From positions 5,320,501-5,384,500 of the forward strand of contig NC_091664.1 in assembly GCF_042453785.1 (NCBI RefSeq): DNA of 64,000 bases, read 5' to 3'. The notes below the pieces were generated by a model. The model saw only the letters and a list, made by a program, of their open reading frames with translations, had not been told where the DNA came from and did no database searches. The translations under genes and the position numbers were made by a program. Of the stretch, positions 22,315 through 32,577 are shown in pieces. This stretch comes from Malus domestica (Eukaryota > Streptophyta > Magnoliopsida > Rosales > Rosaceae). Each line of letters opens with the position of its first letter. Position 1 is the first letter of the stretch.

Positions 22315-24982
22315 ATGGACTCGAATCCCCAGCCCTCAGGTTCCAATCCCTAATTTTTCATGAATTTTGCAGCTAATCGGTTTAATTTCTTGTTTTTCTT
22401 ATTGAATTCCACGGTTTAATTTCTGGGTTGAGCAAAAATTGGATTTTTTTTTGCTTTTTTGTATGATTGATAGTTTGGTATGGAGGGTTTTGGGAGTTTT
22501 GATTGGTTGTTTGGAATATTGGTGTTTTGGGGTTTTTGATTGTTGATTAGGGATTTGTAATTTCTGGGTTTGGAAATTGTTTTTGAGGTTAGGGTATGTT
22601 TGTTTCCCGAGAAAAATTGTGAGGAAAATGGAAGGGGTTCTAGTTTGGGATAATCTGTTGTTCATATTTTATCGCTCTGTGTAATTGACTGAAAATTACT
22701 CCCCTGCTTTGCTCGTTGGGTTAGTATTAAGGGTTTTAATTGTGGTAGTGAATTAATTTTCCGACGTAGCGATTGTATTGACAAATTGATGATTGATTAC
22801 TGGAATTTTGGTGTTATCAATGATGGTTTAGCTATTGAAATGATTGATATCATGGTTGATTTGTTAAGCAGAGTACTAGATTGTATCCAAGCATAAAATT
22901 ATGTAGCTTTGCTTGTGCATAACTATCTTTCTCGCTAAAGCTATCGTTAAAAGTTCTGTTCACCAAGTATCCAAAACTCGTGGACTGTCTTTCATGTTAG
23001 GTGGTAACCCCTTGACTCATTGTCCCCTTGCTGCGTATAACCACACAGTTAAATGTAACGCTTATTCCGTTGTGGCGCTCACTTCTTTGTGCCAATTTTG
23101 TTCTAAAATTTCAATATATTCGTTCATGGCTCATACCATATTCATCGGCAATGAGTTGTGATTTAAATTTATGGGATAGCAAGATTCTGATGAAAACTAG
23201 GATGATTTCTTTTATTTTTGCTATGAAATTGTTTGGCTTTTATCAGACATTTGTTTGTGTAACTTCAACTTTTACTAACTTGGCAGATTGTGGTTAAGTT
23301 CATGTGGTGGTCATGGTATTGTTTTTTGCTTTGGAAATTGAGTTACATTGTGTTCATTTTTGCAGCTAATGGTCCTCCCCCAAAACCGTGGGAGAGAGCA
23401 GGTTCCTCATCTGGTCCTGCACCTTTTAAACCCCCATCAGCTGGAAGCACAAGTGATGTAGTTGAGGCGTCGGGAACTGCTAAACCTGGAGAAATTGTTC
23501 CAAGTTCTGATAGAAATACCGCTGCTAATAGAAATGCTCTGGCTAGGCCGGTTCCCTCAAGGCCTTGGGAGCAGAACTATGGAAGCAGCACCAACTATGG
23601 AGGTTAGTGAAACATGATCTCCATCCCCTTATTTTGGCTTTCCAAATTACTCTGTTGGCTTTCTAACATTAATTTCTGTTTTACCCATTCCAGGATATGG
23701 TTCCACTATGAACTATAACTCAGGTTACGGTTCTGGAATATCTGGAACGTCTGGAATGTATGGTTCATATGGTGGAAATGGAGGATTATACGGTGGGGGG
23801 ATGTATGGCAACAACAGCATGTATAGGGGAGGGTATGGTGGTGGTGGTGGGCTTTATGGTTCTTCTGGAATGTATGGAGGTGGGATGTACAATAGTAGTT
23901 TAGGAGCCCCAATGGGTGGTTATGGAATGGGCATGGGTGGTCCTTATGGAGGTCAAGATCCAAATGATCCATATGGTCCTCCTCCATCTCATCCTGGGTT
24001 TTGGATTTCAGTACTTCGGGTGGTAAGCATTTGCTGTTTTTACTTGTTTATAGTTTCCTATTGGTCAGATGAAAAATGCATAAACATGAGTGCATTTATA
24101 AATTAGGTAGGCTTAATTAACTATGAAGCTTTCTAAATGGCTAAAGATGCAGCAAAATGAGAAGTCTATGTATTTCTCATTTATCTTGTTTTGTGGAGCC
24201 AGCTCACATGTCATCTACAATTCTCTTTTGGGATGCGAATTGATAGAACAAGAAGGGGATGTAGTTATTTCAGAATTCTGATGACTTCTGCGTGATTACT
24301 TATTCAAAATTTTATTATTATTGCAGACGCAAGGTGTGGTTAACTTTTTTGGTCGAATTGCAATTCTCATAGACCAGAACACCCAGGCATTCCATTTGTT
24401 CATGTCTGCACTTCTTCAGGTTTTTCATCTGTCATTACATCTCTTTATCTGCCCTCAGTGTGGAATCAACTGTTGTACACATATATTTTAGAGAATTGCA
24501 TCTTGTTCAATTGCACACGGCACATCCACATATTTTATGACCTGAACTCTAATGTGTTGTTTACAATACCTTGCCATATTCCTTTAGTACATGATATTAA
24601 AAGTCAACTGTAGGATTTCCGGTTTATAAGTTGCCATATTCCTCATATCGTTTGGGTTGAATGGCAGACTAATGACAGATTTGGGACCATTTTAAGACTT
24701 AGAGCTTGTTTGTGCATTATGTAACTGTTTGACATTACTTTGATGCAGCTTTTTGATCGTTCTGGATTATTGTACGGAGAGCTAGCTAGATTTGTATTGA
24801 GGATACTGGGAGTTAAAACAAAATCCAAGGTTCATCCTCCAGGTCCGAACGGGTTTAATGGACCGCATGGACCCAACGGACCCCATGGACCCTACGGAGG
24901 AAACCAGAACTTCATTGAGGGTCCGAGACCTGCTCCTAGTGGTGGTTGGGACAATGTTTGGGAAAATGATGCTGGTAAATGA
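22315..24982 (+). CDS. PEX13: Peroxisomal membrane protein PEX13
   Basis: Five exons, 22315-22339, 23366-23602, 23694-24022, 24327-24419 and 24749-24982, give 918 nt and 305 residues, close to plant PEX13 (about 304). The protein starts MDSNPQPSANGPPPKPWER. It has a Pro-rich segment with PSRPWEQ, then a long Gly/Tyr/Met-rich tract (exon 3), then the conserved membrane region: SHPGFWISVLRVTQGVVNFF, FGRIAILIDQNTQAFHLFMS and LLYGELARFVLRILG. The tail is Gly/Pro-rich (NGPHGPNGPHGPYGG) and ends GGWDNVWENDAGK. Family role: peroxisomal docking complex with PEX14, receiving the PEX5/PEX7 cargo receptors. Plant members lack an obvious SH3 domain, and none is seen here. The start was chosen because exon 1 ends in phase with exon 2 and matches the family N-terminus. 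All introns are GT-AG. Confidence 0.95.
22597..23195 (+). repeat. Intron block shared with both URM1 copies
   Basis: Inside PEX13 intron 1. It aligns with 11670-12340 in the truncated URM1 copy and, from the GCTCGTTGGGTTAGT motif onward, with about 16765-17330 in intact URM1. Shared landmarks in order: GAGAAAAATTGTGAGGAAAA, GGGGTTCTAGTTTGGGATAA, TTACTGGAATTTTGG, GTGGACTGTCTTTCATG and TCATTCATCGGCA-like text. All three copies are on the + strand. Confidence 0.8.
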
Positions 24983-25282
24983 AGAGAAGTGATATTTGCC
25001 CGCCCGGTGAATCGTGCTTGCAACCAGGAAAACAAGGAGGAAGAAAGGAATATCTTCAACCCCCACTTTAGTGAACAAGAGTGCCAATAGAATCGAAAGT
25101 AGATGTGGAGTCCTGTATCTTTGCTACTGGTACCAAATTGTTTGTGGGTCATTAGATGAGGCAGTGAAAAAAAAGTGTGACAAAATAAGATATAAGCATT
25201 GTGGACGTCTTGAATTTGAAATGTTTATGTTTAATTATAAGTTGTGATTACATTCTTAACATTAGTTTCATCTGGAAAATTA

Positions 25283-25690
25283 TTATTCAACTAAGGGCAT
25301 GTTTACTTGTAAGGAATAGAAATTAGAATTATTTGATTCTCGAGTTTCCGTCGTTTAAAGGAATAGAAATTAGAATTATTTGATTCTTGACCGGACCTGC
25401 ATGAGAATCATTTTATTTTTTAATTTTCTCGTGTTTTTATTCTCACACATAGAATAAAAAATAAAAAAATTAATGAAAAAGACTTGAAAACTTTGAATTT
25501 TAACGATAAAGATAAAATAAAGGGTAAAGTGAATAGTACCATGATTGATTTTTTAATGTAAAAATATGGTTTTTCGTTAAAGTGAACAGTTCCAGGAGCT
25601 TTTCGTTAAAATTCCCATAAAAAAAAGTACCAAGTTTTCCTCGAAATCCATAATCAAATAACTAGGAATTGGAAATTAAATCAACTAGTA
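25283..25690. mobile_element. MITE with a second element nested in it
   Basis: The outer arms are inverted: GGAATAGAAATTAGAATTAT at 25302-25321 (a second, tandem copy follows at 25360), and on the right CAAATAACTAGGAATTGGAA (about 25654-25673), which reads back as TTCCAATTCCTAGTTATTTG. Inside lies the separate dispersed element 25472-25616. No coding potential. Outer ends are approximate. Confidence 0.5.
25472..25616 (+). repeat. Dispersed short element, copy 1 of 2
   Basis: About 145 bp nearly matching 57482-57630. Core text: AATAAAGGGTAAAGTGAATA, GTACCATGATTGA and GGTTTTTCGTTAAAGTGAAC. The ends are loosely inverted (TTTTAACGATAA against TTTCGTTAAAATT), so it could be a small foldback MITE. 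From memory this sequence is very frequent in apple and pear genomes. Confidence 0.7.
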
Positions 25691-25699
25691 GGGCTAGTT

Positions 25700-26560
25700 G
25701 ATCCGATTTTCTTTCCTTCCCATATTTCTAAGCTCTCCAATTTCTTAATTTCCCGTTTACGTTTGTGAATCTTTGCATAAACAAATAACTACAGCACGGT
25801 AAACTGTTTGCAGTACTAAAACTGGTATTGCATATTATTTGCAGGGGAAAACATGAACAGTTGCATAAACAACTACAGAGCACATAGTCGCACTTGCAAG
25901 GTCCAACTAAAAAACTTCCTTGTATGAGTTCCGAGGTACAAGACTTAAACTCGACGAGTAAGATTACTAATCGGCTAGAACCAGATTAAAATTGTCTCCA
26001 ACTAACATGATTTCTTGTTCTCAGGTATCAATAATTCTTGTGTAATTTCTATACATACAGCTATACATTTCTATGGTTTCCTCATGCAGCTACAGAACTT
26101 ATGATATTGTGGACAGGGGTCACGGGACAAACCGTTTCATAAATAATTGCAGATCTCTGCCATGCAAGCACCTATGTAGCTCCAGTCATTTAGTTAAAAG
26201 CTCAAATTTCCAAGATTTGATTGGTGGCTGGTCTTCTTCAATGATTAACAAGCGGCAATGACGAATAAGTATGTGCAAGTCCATATTAAATTCCTGACCT
26301 CATTGTATAACCAAGCTCCTTCAACTCGCACAGTGGCTCCTGGCGGGAAAAAAACAAAGCCGCAGTACAAGCTTGAGGATGAATGTGAAAGAATTCAGCA
26401 TATTCTTCTGGAATCTCTGAAAATGGACAACCAAAGCCTCACAAGATGCTATAGTAGGCCCATCAACTTCTTTAATGCTTCTATTCCACTGCATATACAG
26501 AAGTTGTGCAATATCAATACAGACATCAAGCGTTTTAAACGAGTTTTTGTTTAAGGCACT
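25700..26560. other. Between PEX13 and the minus-strand gene; may hold that gene's 3' exon
   Basis: No independent gene. On the minus strand CTGTCAGACAG (about 26575-26585) and TATATGCAG (about 26496) are plausible acceptors for the last exon or 3' UTR of the gene at 27047-30454. Purine-rich exon-like text lies at 26330-26490. Confidence 0.35.
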
Positions 26561-26932
26561 ACACATCGTCTTCTGTCTGACAGATTCAGGATCTCTTTAA
26601 GAAAATAATTTCAAATGCTACACGGATCTAAGCAGAAATCTCAATGTAAAGCAAAGTTACAATCATCCAGAAAAGCGAAGCACTGATACCTTTTTGGAAA
26701 AGAGGGTATTAGATCCTCAATTACTCGAACAATTATTGTACCATCATCGTTTTCCTGAGCAAATGTCCGTTTTTCTTCTACCTCTGTCATGAGCACAAAA
26801 ATGAAGTCCTTATGTTTTCACTTTCTACCACAAAGTGGGGGAATAAGGGTAACAAAAACGTAAATCATGTACCATTTTATTAGGAATCCTTTTTTTTTTT
26901 TTTTGGATACAATCAAGTCTTAAGTAGTTATG

Positions 26933-26990
26933 AAAAAAATTAAATCCTAATGATGGGTTTCATTTTTCTCATTAGGATTTAATTTTCTTT
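26933..26990. other. Perfect 18-bp inverted repeat with short loop
   Basis: AAAATTAAATCCTAATGA and TCATTAGGATTTAATTTT pair around a loop of about 15 bases (TGGGTTTCATTTTTC). It lies just inside the intron that follows the large exon of the minus-strand gene. Could be a tiny MITE relic or an RNA hairpin. Function unknown. Confidence 0.7.
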
Positions 26991-27046
26991 AGTTCACTCT
27001 CCATATGACATGAGAGAAGGAAAAAAGAATAATAATAGTTGGATAC

Positions 27047-30000
27047 CTTGATAATCTTCTTGAGCTGCACAATTACCTCTGAGATATAAACAATCATCCC
27101 AGTCTAAACCCAATCCTTCTCTCTGTGCAAAATCATCCAACATATGACCAATGAGATTATATGCAATCATGCTTGTCTCGTCACATACCTCTTGGACGGC
27201 AAGGTATTCATTCTTACAAGTAGTTTGCTTATTAAGCGCCCCTTCTGGGTCAAGATGCAGCGAGTTTTCTGTATCCATTCCAGTATTAAATTCAGGTTCA
27301 TGTCTCTCATTGAAATTTCCATCAAACCCTGTTCTGATACCACCGCAGTCTACAGAATCAGCTTGAGTGGAGAGCATATGTTCAAGTCGCTCATTGTTGT
27401 GAGATGTAAGGAGGGGATAACTGCAATTAGGGGTAGTATTAGCAGTAGGTGGCTTGCAAAAAGATGGCATTGACTCCCCAGTACTTTCAACTTCACCATA
27501 CGAATCATTAGAATGAGATCTCTCACTTCCAGATATTCTATCTTCCTCGAGCCAACCCTTGTTGTCGATATTATCGTCACCGTCGTCATCATCATCATTA
27601 TCATCACTTTCTTCCATTTCTTCCATATACGCATCAGAGAAATCTACATCCAAGTCATGATCAGGAAACGTATCCCAAATAACCTGCTTTATCTGAGCAC
27701 TCACATTCAATATGCATTCTACCTCTTCTTCAATTTCATCCTTTAGGATGCGTCTATCCGATTTACTTTGGGAATTCCTATTGATAAAAACAAGTGCTTC
27801 TAATAAAGACTTGGGAATGGTATCCATATCACCACACTCGAAAAGAAATTCAGTTAGCATTTTCCTAATTGCTCTCCGCAAACTCCTGTTGGATACTTTA
27901 GCATTCGGGTCTAGCAGAATCTTCAAGTTTTTCAGCTCTGGTATTGTAATCTTTGTCTTCACTAACCAAATAGCTCTAGCTATCTCATCCTGCAATATCT
28001 TTATTTCTGGTGAGAATTGGTGAAACTCTGTTGCGGTGGAATTATGAAAACCTGGGATTAACTTCAATGATAAGCCTACTACTGCCAAGGCTCTGGCTAA
28101 TGGCTGCTGCAGTTCATCACCTATGCCAAGTTCTGTGAGCATCTCCTCACTTGTTTCCCTCACTTGATTAATTAGTCTATCTCGATTCCATCCACTTTTT
28201 TTAGACAGTAGTTGAGGCAGACTTTGTCGCCCTCTAAGCTTTTTGTTCATTGCAATTAGGGTCTCAAGAGGCATGTCCGGGAGTCTATCCAACAGCTTTC
28301 TAGCGGCAGCACGATTAGATTGTGATCTGGAGGATAGAACTGTGATAAAATTATCTCGGAAATATTGTGGGTCATTGAGAAGTTGAGAAAGATATTGAGA
28401 AATTTCCACTTTATCATCATCTTTATCTTGGCTTCCGAAAACTTTTGGCAAAGATTCTCTGATAACCTTTTTCATCTTCCAACGAGTTTTCTCAAACTTG
28501 GCTGAGCCTCCTGTTAGTTTCAAAGCAAAAAGGTAAAGCCCCTTGTTAGTCAAGTCATCAAGGCACGATGACAAGACCCTGGATATATTTGGTGTGTCAA
28601 ACAGTTGTATATCATCTTGAAATACTCGATTCCCTCCAACTTCACATCCTCCCAAGGCTGCATCAACACAAGACTTTGCAACTTCATAGAACATCTGACA
28701 GACAGATTGAGTAGATCGTAAGCATAATTGAAAAAAGGTTATCAAACAACTTTGGAATAATGCTAGAGGAACACAAGCCAGGTAGAAGAAACACAGAACA
28801 AAACTAAGGTTCTGCCTGGTAGTGCATCTTTATGAAGCACTTCCAACCAGCAGATCTTCAGTTGGAATCACAATTTAGAATATATACACACATTTGTATA
28901 TATATTGATAGAGAGACTGAGAGAGAGATGAAGCTTCGATGAGGGATCCCTCAAATAAGTTTATTTGAAGGATATCTTTTAGGGCCCCCTATGTATTGTA
29001 GATTAATGATGTGACCATCAATTTTTAAAGTCTTCCCTCAAAGACCAAACTCTGCAAAAAATTTACCCAAATCAGAAGACAAATAACCATTTGATCACAA
29101 CTAGATGTCTTAATGGTTTACAATTTGTCTTAACTTTTTTCCAAGGAAGATCTATGATTGAAGACTCCAAAACAGGTTATTGGATTATTCAAATACGCTG
29201 GGGATTGTGCCCCACAAGGGGTCACTCAAATAAGCTCATTTGAGGGATCCCTAAATGGAAAGGGACTCATGCAGAAGTGCTTGAACAATCTCACTAGCAC
29301 CTTAATGCAATCAGCTGACTATGTAGAACCGATACTGGTACAAGAAGAATGACGATCATATTAAGCATGCATTTTGGAAGACTAAAAGGTTAATACTGAT
29401 GCATATTCAATTCTGTATAACAGCAATAAGCACTTTTATCATGCTGATGGTGCATGTTTACAGCAGGAGGATCTAAAAGTCACTGTCAATCTTTTTGCTT
29501 CTGAATAAGAAGCTCCAGCTTTTATAAGAGCAGTTAAAAATAAAGAAGATAAGGCATAAAACCTCTGTATGCATAGTGTCATAGGTGACTGCTAGAGTTT
29601 GCTTATCCACTCTCCATAAAATTGAAAAACAATGCATTGGTATCCAGTGTTTGTCTACTTAACACGCACTCCCACATGGCAATACGATTATCTATGTTGT
29701 AATCTACATTACATAAGAAGAACCTATAAGAATGGCACTGCCATTTACAATGCATTGATATCCAGCGTTTGTCTACTTAACATGCACTCCCACACAGCAA
29801 TCCGATTATCTATGTTGTAATCAACATTAAATAAGAAGAACCAATAAGAATGGCACTGCCATTTAATCTTAAAATGTCGTGACGAGGCCACACCTCTAGA
29901 TTCCCGAATTGGTGAAAACACAAACTATTCATATTCCGGAGTTATAATTTGCTACTGGACACTACATCTATGCCTATGAATGCACACATTGTATGCACTC

Positions 30001-30454
30001 TTCTTTCAAACGCAGTAAAAGCACGTATATATCGACAAGAGAAATAAACTCACATCGTCTTCCCTAAGAAACGATTCGGGCAACGCCTTGTTTTCTAAAA
30101 GCTCAGGATTCTCAAACTTCTTCTGCTCAGCATTGGAAGCAGGAAGCCCCAACAACCACCTGCACAGAAAATTCAAAAATTCAAAAAATCAATCAATCAA
30201 TAAGCATAACTATTGGTCAATTAAAAAACTTTTAAGAAAAAAAAAATTCTGGGCACAGAAGAAAGAGCTTAAATTTATCAATTCGCACACAACCAGGGAC
30301 CGAATCGAAAGAAAGGAAATTGGTAAATCGGAAAAGTGAAAAGAAAAGAAAATTTGAATGACCTCCTTTTGAGTTGAATCTGCTTCTCTTGGTGTTTAAT
30401 TTGTGACCAAATAGAACCGTTATCCGTGTTGTAAATCTCAAAGTCTTCCTCCAT
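27047..30454 (-). CDS. Conserved plant protein of unknown function with acidic linker
   Basis: Three exons are clear: 30363-30454 (starts MEEDFEIYNTDNGSIWSQIK), 30054-30159 (WLLGLPASNAEQKKFENPEL and so on) and 27047-28694. They give 615 residues in frame. The large exon ends at donor CAAG/GTATCC; the last exon is not resolved (a short one near 26575 would add EDDV and stop). The product is mostly helical and charged. It has FKLTGG-like and LLDRLPDMPLETLIAMNKKL segments, an acidic stretch of Glu/Asp around residues 420-440, and a C-terminal motif IGHMLDDFAQREGLGLDWDD. No signal peptide or membrane segment is evident. I do not recognise a named family. The ends of the short exons fit GT-AG rules and phases 2 and 0. 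Intron 2 (1.36 kb) contains a MITE and a tandem duplication. Confidence 0.8.
28943..29251. mobile_element. Tourist-like (PIF/Harbinger) MITE in an intron
   Basis: 309 bp with inverted ends: GGGATCCCTCAAATAAG on the left and GGGATCCCTCAAATGAG reading inward from the right. Flanked by TGA and TAA, roughly the 3-bp TWA duplication of PIF/Harbinger elements. No coding potential. It lies in intron 2 of the unknown minus-strand gene. Confidence 0.65.
29631..29866. repeat. Tandem duplication, two units of about 118 bp
   Basis: 29631-29747 and 29749-29866 match at most positions. Landmarks in each are CAATGCATTG, GTTTGTCTACTTAACA, CGATTATCTATGTTGTAATC and AATGGCACTGCCATTTA. In the intron of the unknown gene. 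Each unit ends in a short palindrome, GGCACTGCC. Confidence 0.85.
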
Positions 30455-30687
30455 CAGCTGCGATTTCGTTTTGATATTTGTTTGAGAGACGGAGAAAATG
30501 TATCTGTCTGTACTCTCTGTAGGGTTTTAGAAGGCGAGGGGTTCTGAGGGGGGAAGGGTGCGGGAGGAGAAAGTCTTGAGTCCCGCATCGCACGTAACCT
30601 TGCGGGCCTTAAGACAAAATCCCCCAAGCCCACCGCAACCGGGGTGGGTTGCATGAGTGGTGTGTGACAGGGAAATTTTGTAGGAAA

Positions 30688-30920
30688 ACGACAATTAATA
30701 AACATAGACTAAATAATTAATAAGCTATAAATTTAATACAAACGATAATTAATAAGTCATAAGACGACAATTAATAAACATAGACTTAATACAAATGACC
30801 ATTAGTAAACTACATAAACCTAATACAAATGATAATTAACAAACTACATAAACTTAATGCAAACGGCAATTTATAAACTTAATATAAACGATAATTAGTA
30901 AACTACATAAACTTAATAAT
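30688..30920. repeat. Degenerate AT-rich tandem array, period about 35-40 bp
   Basis: Roughly six imperfect units of the type ATAATTA(A/G)(T/C)AAACTACATAAACTTAATACAAACG. It abuts the PIF/Harbinger ORF1 remnant and may be its subterminal region or 3' flank. Confidence 0.65.
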
Positions 30921-31830
30921 GATATCCACCACCTTGACTTGGTGGTGGACTTGGGATATAGCCTTGAGATGAATCATCATCTTGAAAGATACTCTTTGTG
31001 GCATGCTTTCGCAAAATTTCCTTTTACTTATCACGTAAGAACTTCTTCCTATATGAAGTGTATTTGTTGAGGTCAAGTGCATTCGGGCCGCTTTTTTCTC
31101 CCGAGAGCTATAGCTTTTGGCCAATTTTGCAAATCCCGTAGAAATCGTTGCACTAACTGGATCTTGGAACTTCCCCTTTCTCTTTGCTTCCTTTTGCTTA
31201 TCTCTTCCCAGGAGCCTTACAAAAGAAGAAGTTGGGGTCAACGAATCGACACATTCATTGACATCATTTGTCTTTGTGGCTTCACTAGCAAATGATTTTC
31301 CCCATTGTTGGTCCACATCGGTTCCCCACCTCCGACAATCCTTGAGGACGTCCCAAGCATGATGCAACTTAAAAACTTGATTTTTTTGCGTAGTTCTTGT
31401 CTTGTAAATTGCCATTGCTTTGTCACCCTATGCAAGAAATACACAAATACAATTAGTTGCAAAATAAGATTATGTACATGACAAATAAAATATCAACAAA
31501 GAAACTCACCACTTATACGGCGCTCCTTCCACTAGTCATGTCAACCACGACTTTCTTCAAGCTTCATTTCCATACAGTGCACGCTTTGTTGATAACCTTC
31601 CACTGATTGTAAACACCACCAACTTCCCTTCAGCCGGAGTTGGAATTTTCATTGAACTTTTCAACGATTTTAGCCCACAAAACCTTTCTATTTTGATTCG
31701 TGCCAATGGCATAATAGCAACTCATGTAAAGCATAAAGCAACATCTTCCTCAAAGGACCAATTACAACCTCTAATATGATCTTTTGCCATCTTGAAAAAT
31801 TTGGAAATTGGAAGAAATAGTTTTGGAAGA
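30903..31830 (-). pseudogene. PIF/Harbinger-type ORF1 remnant (Myb/SANT plus NAM-associated C-terminal domain)
   Basis: Reading minus, the 31700-31800 stretch gives WSFEEDVALC and GTNQNRKVLWAKI, a SANT-like start. The 30903-31415 frame then gives VFKLHHAWDVLKDCRRWGTD and, later, FARLLGRDKQKEAKRKGK-like text. This is the trihelix/NAM-associated ORF1 of plant PIF/Harbinger elements (often mislabelled glutathione S-transferase T3-like). At least one frame change and one stop lie between the two halves. No DDE transposase ORF is nearby, so it is a non-autonomous remnant. The right margin of the element may be near 32420, where TTGGAGTTGGTCTTAAG resembles a Tourist/Harbinger end; the left end was not found. 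Confidence 0.6.
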
Positions 31831-32577
31831 TGGTAGAAAGAAAAATTGGAAGAATTGTAGGAGAAAAGTGACTTTTGTGTGGATATTTGAACATGTATTT
31901 ATAGAGTTTTTGGGTGAATTTTGAGTTAAATATGTATATATTTTTTATTTTAGCCGTTAGATTTAAATTTGGACCATTAGATCTTTTTTTTACCATTAGA
32001 TTTGATTATATTCAATCTCAGCCATTGGATTCAATGAATATATAAATATAAAACTAAAAATTAAATAAATTAAATGGGACCGTTCGATATCCAAGGTCCA
32101 TTTGAATTCTGGCTGTTAGATAAGCAAAAAGAGTCGTAGGGCTCGTGTCACAGGGCGACAGCCCCACGTGGGTGGGCCAGGGAAGCTGAGGCGGGCAAGC
32201 GCGTGCGGGCCGTGTGCACGTTTGGTCTGGGCGAGTCTAGTTCACTTCCCTTGTTCCACTCTCAAAAATGGGCTCCACCACTAATTTTGGGCTAAATCTT
32301 GGCCGGAATTTGAGATTTTTTTTTTGGTTCTAACACTTAACCCCATTTTAACACAAGGGTTGGAATGGAAGGGGGGAATAGAAGGGGTTAAAACTTACTC
32401 CAAAGGTTGGAGTTGGTCTTAAGAACTAACCTGGGAGAAAAAAAAAATGTGGAAGACCAAAGTAGAAAAACTCTAAAATTTAGGGGCAAATATGAAATAA
32501 AGCCGAACAAACTAATGTTGTAACTGGAAATAAGGTCCAGAGCAAAGGATCAGTGAGCACAGAAGATCTAGTCAACC
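31831..32577. other. Rest of the Harbinger-like element and promoter side of the TBC gene
   Basis: The 31900-32060 stretch has repeated ACCATTAGAT/AGCCGTTAGAT text, common in transposon flanks. 32140-32250 is GC-rich. From 32430 onward this is probably the TBC gene promoter and 5' UTR. No ORF. Confidence 0.4.

Noticed and set aside
30454-30705. 83-codon minus frame upstream of the unknown gene
   Set aside because: It lies in the promoter/5' UTR and overlaps the true start only by coordinates; Pro/Arg-rich without family support.
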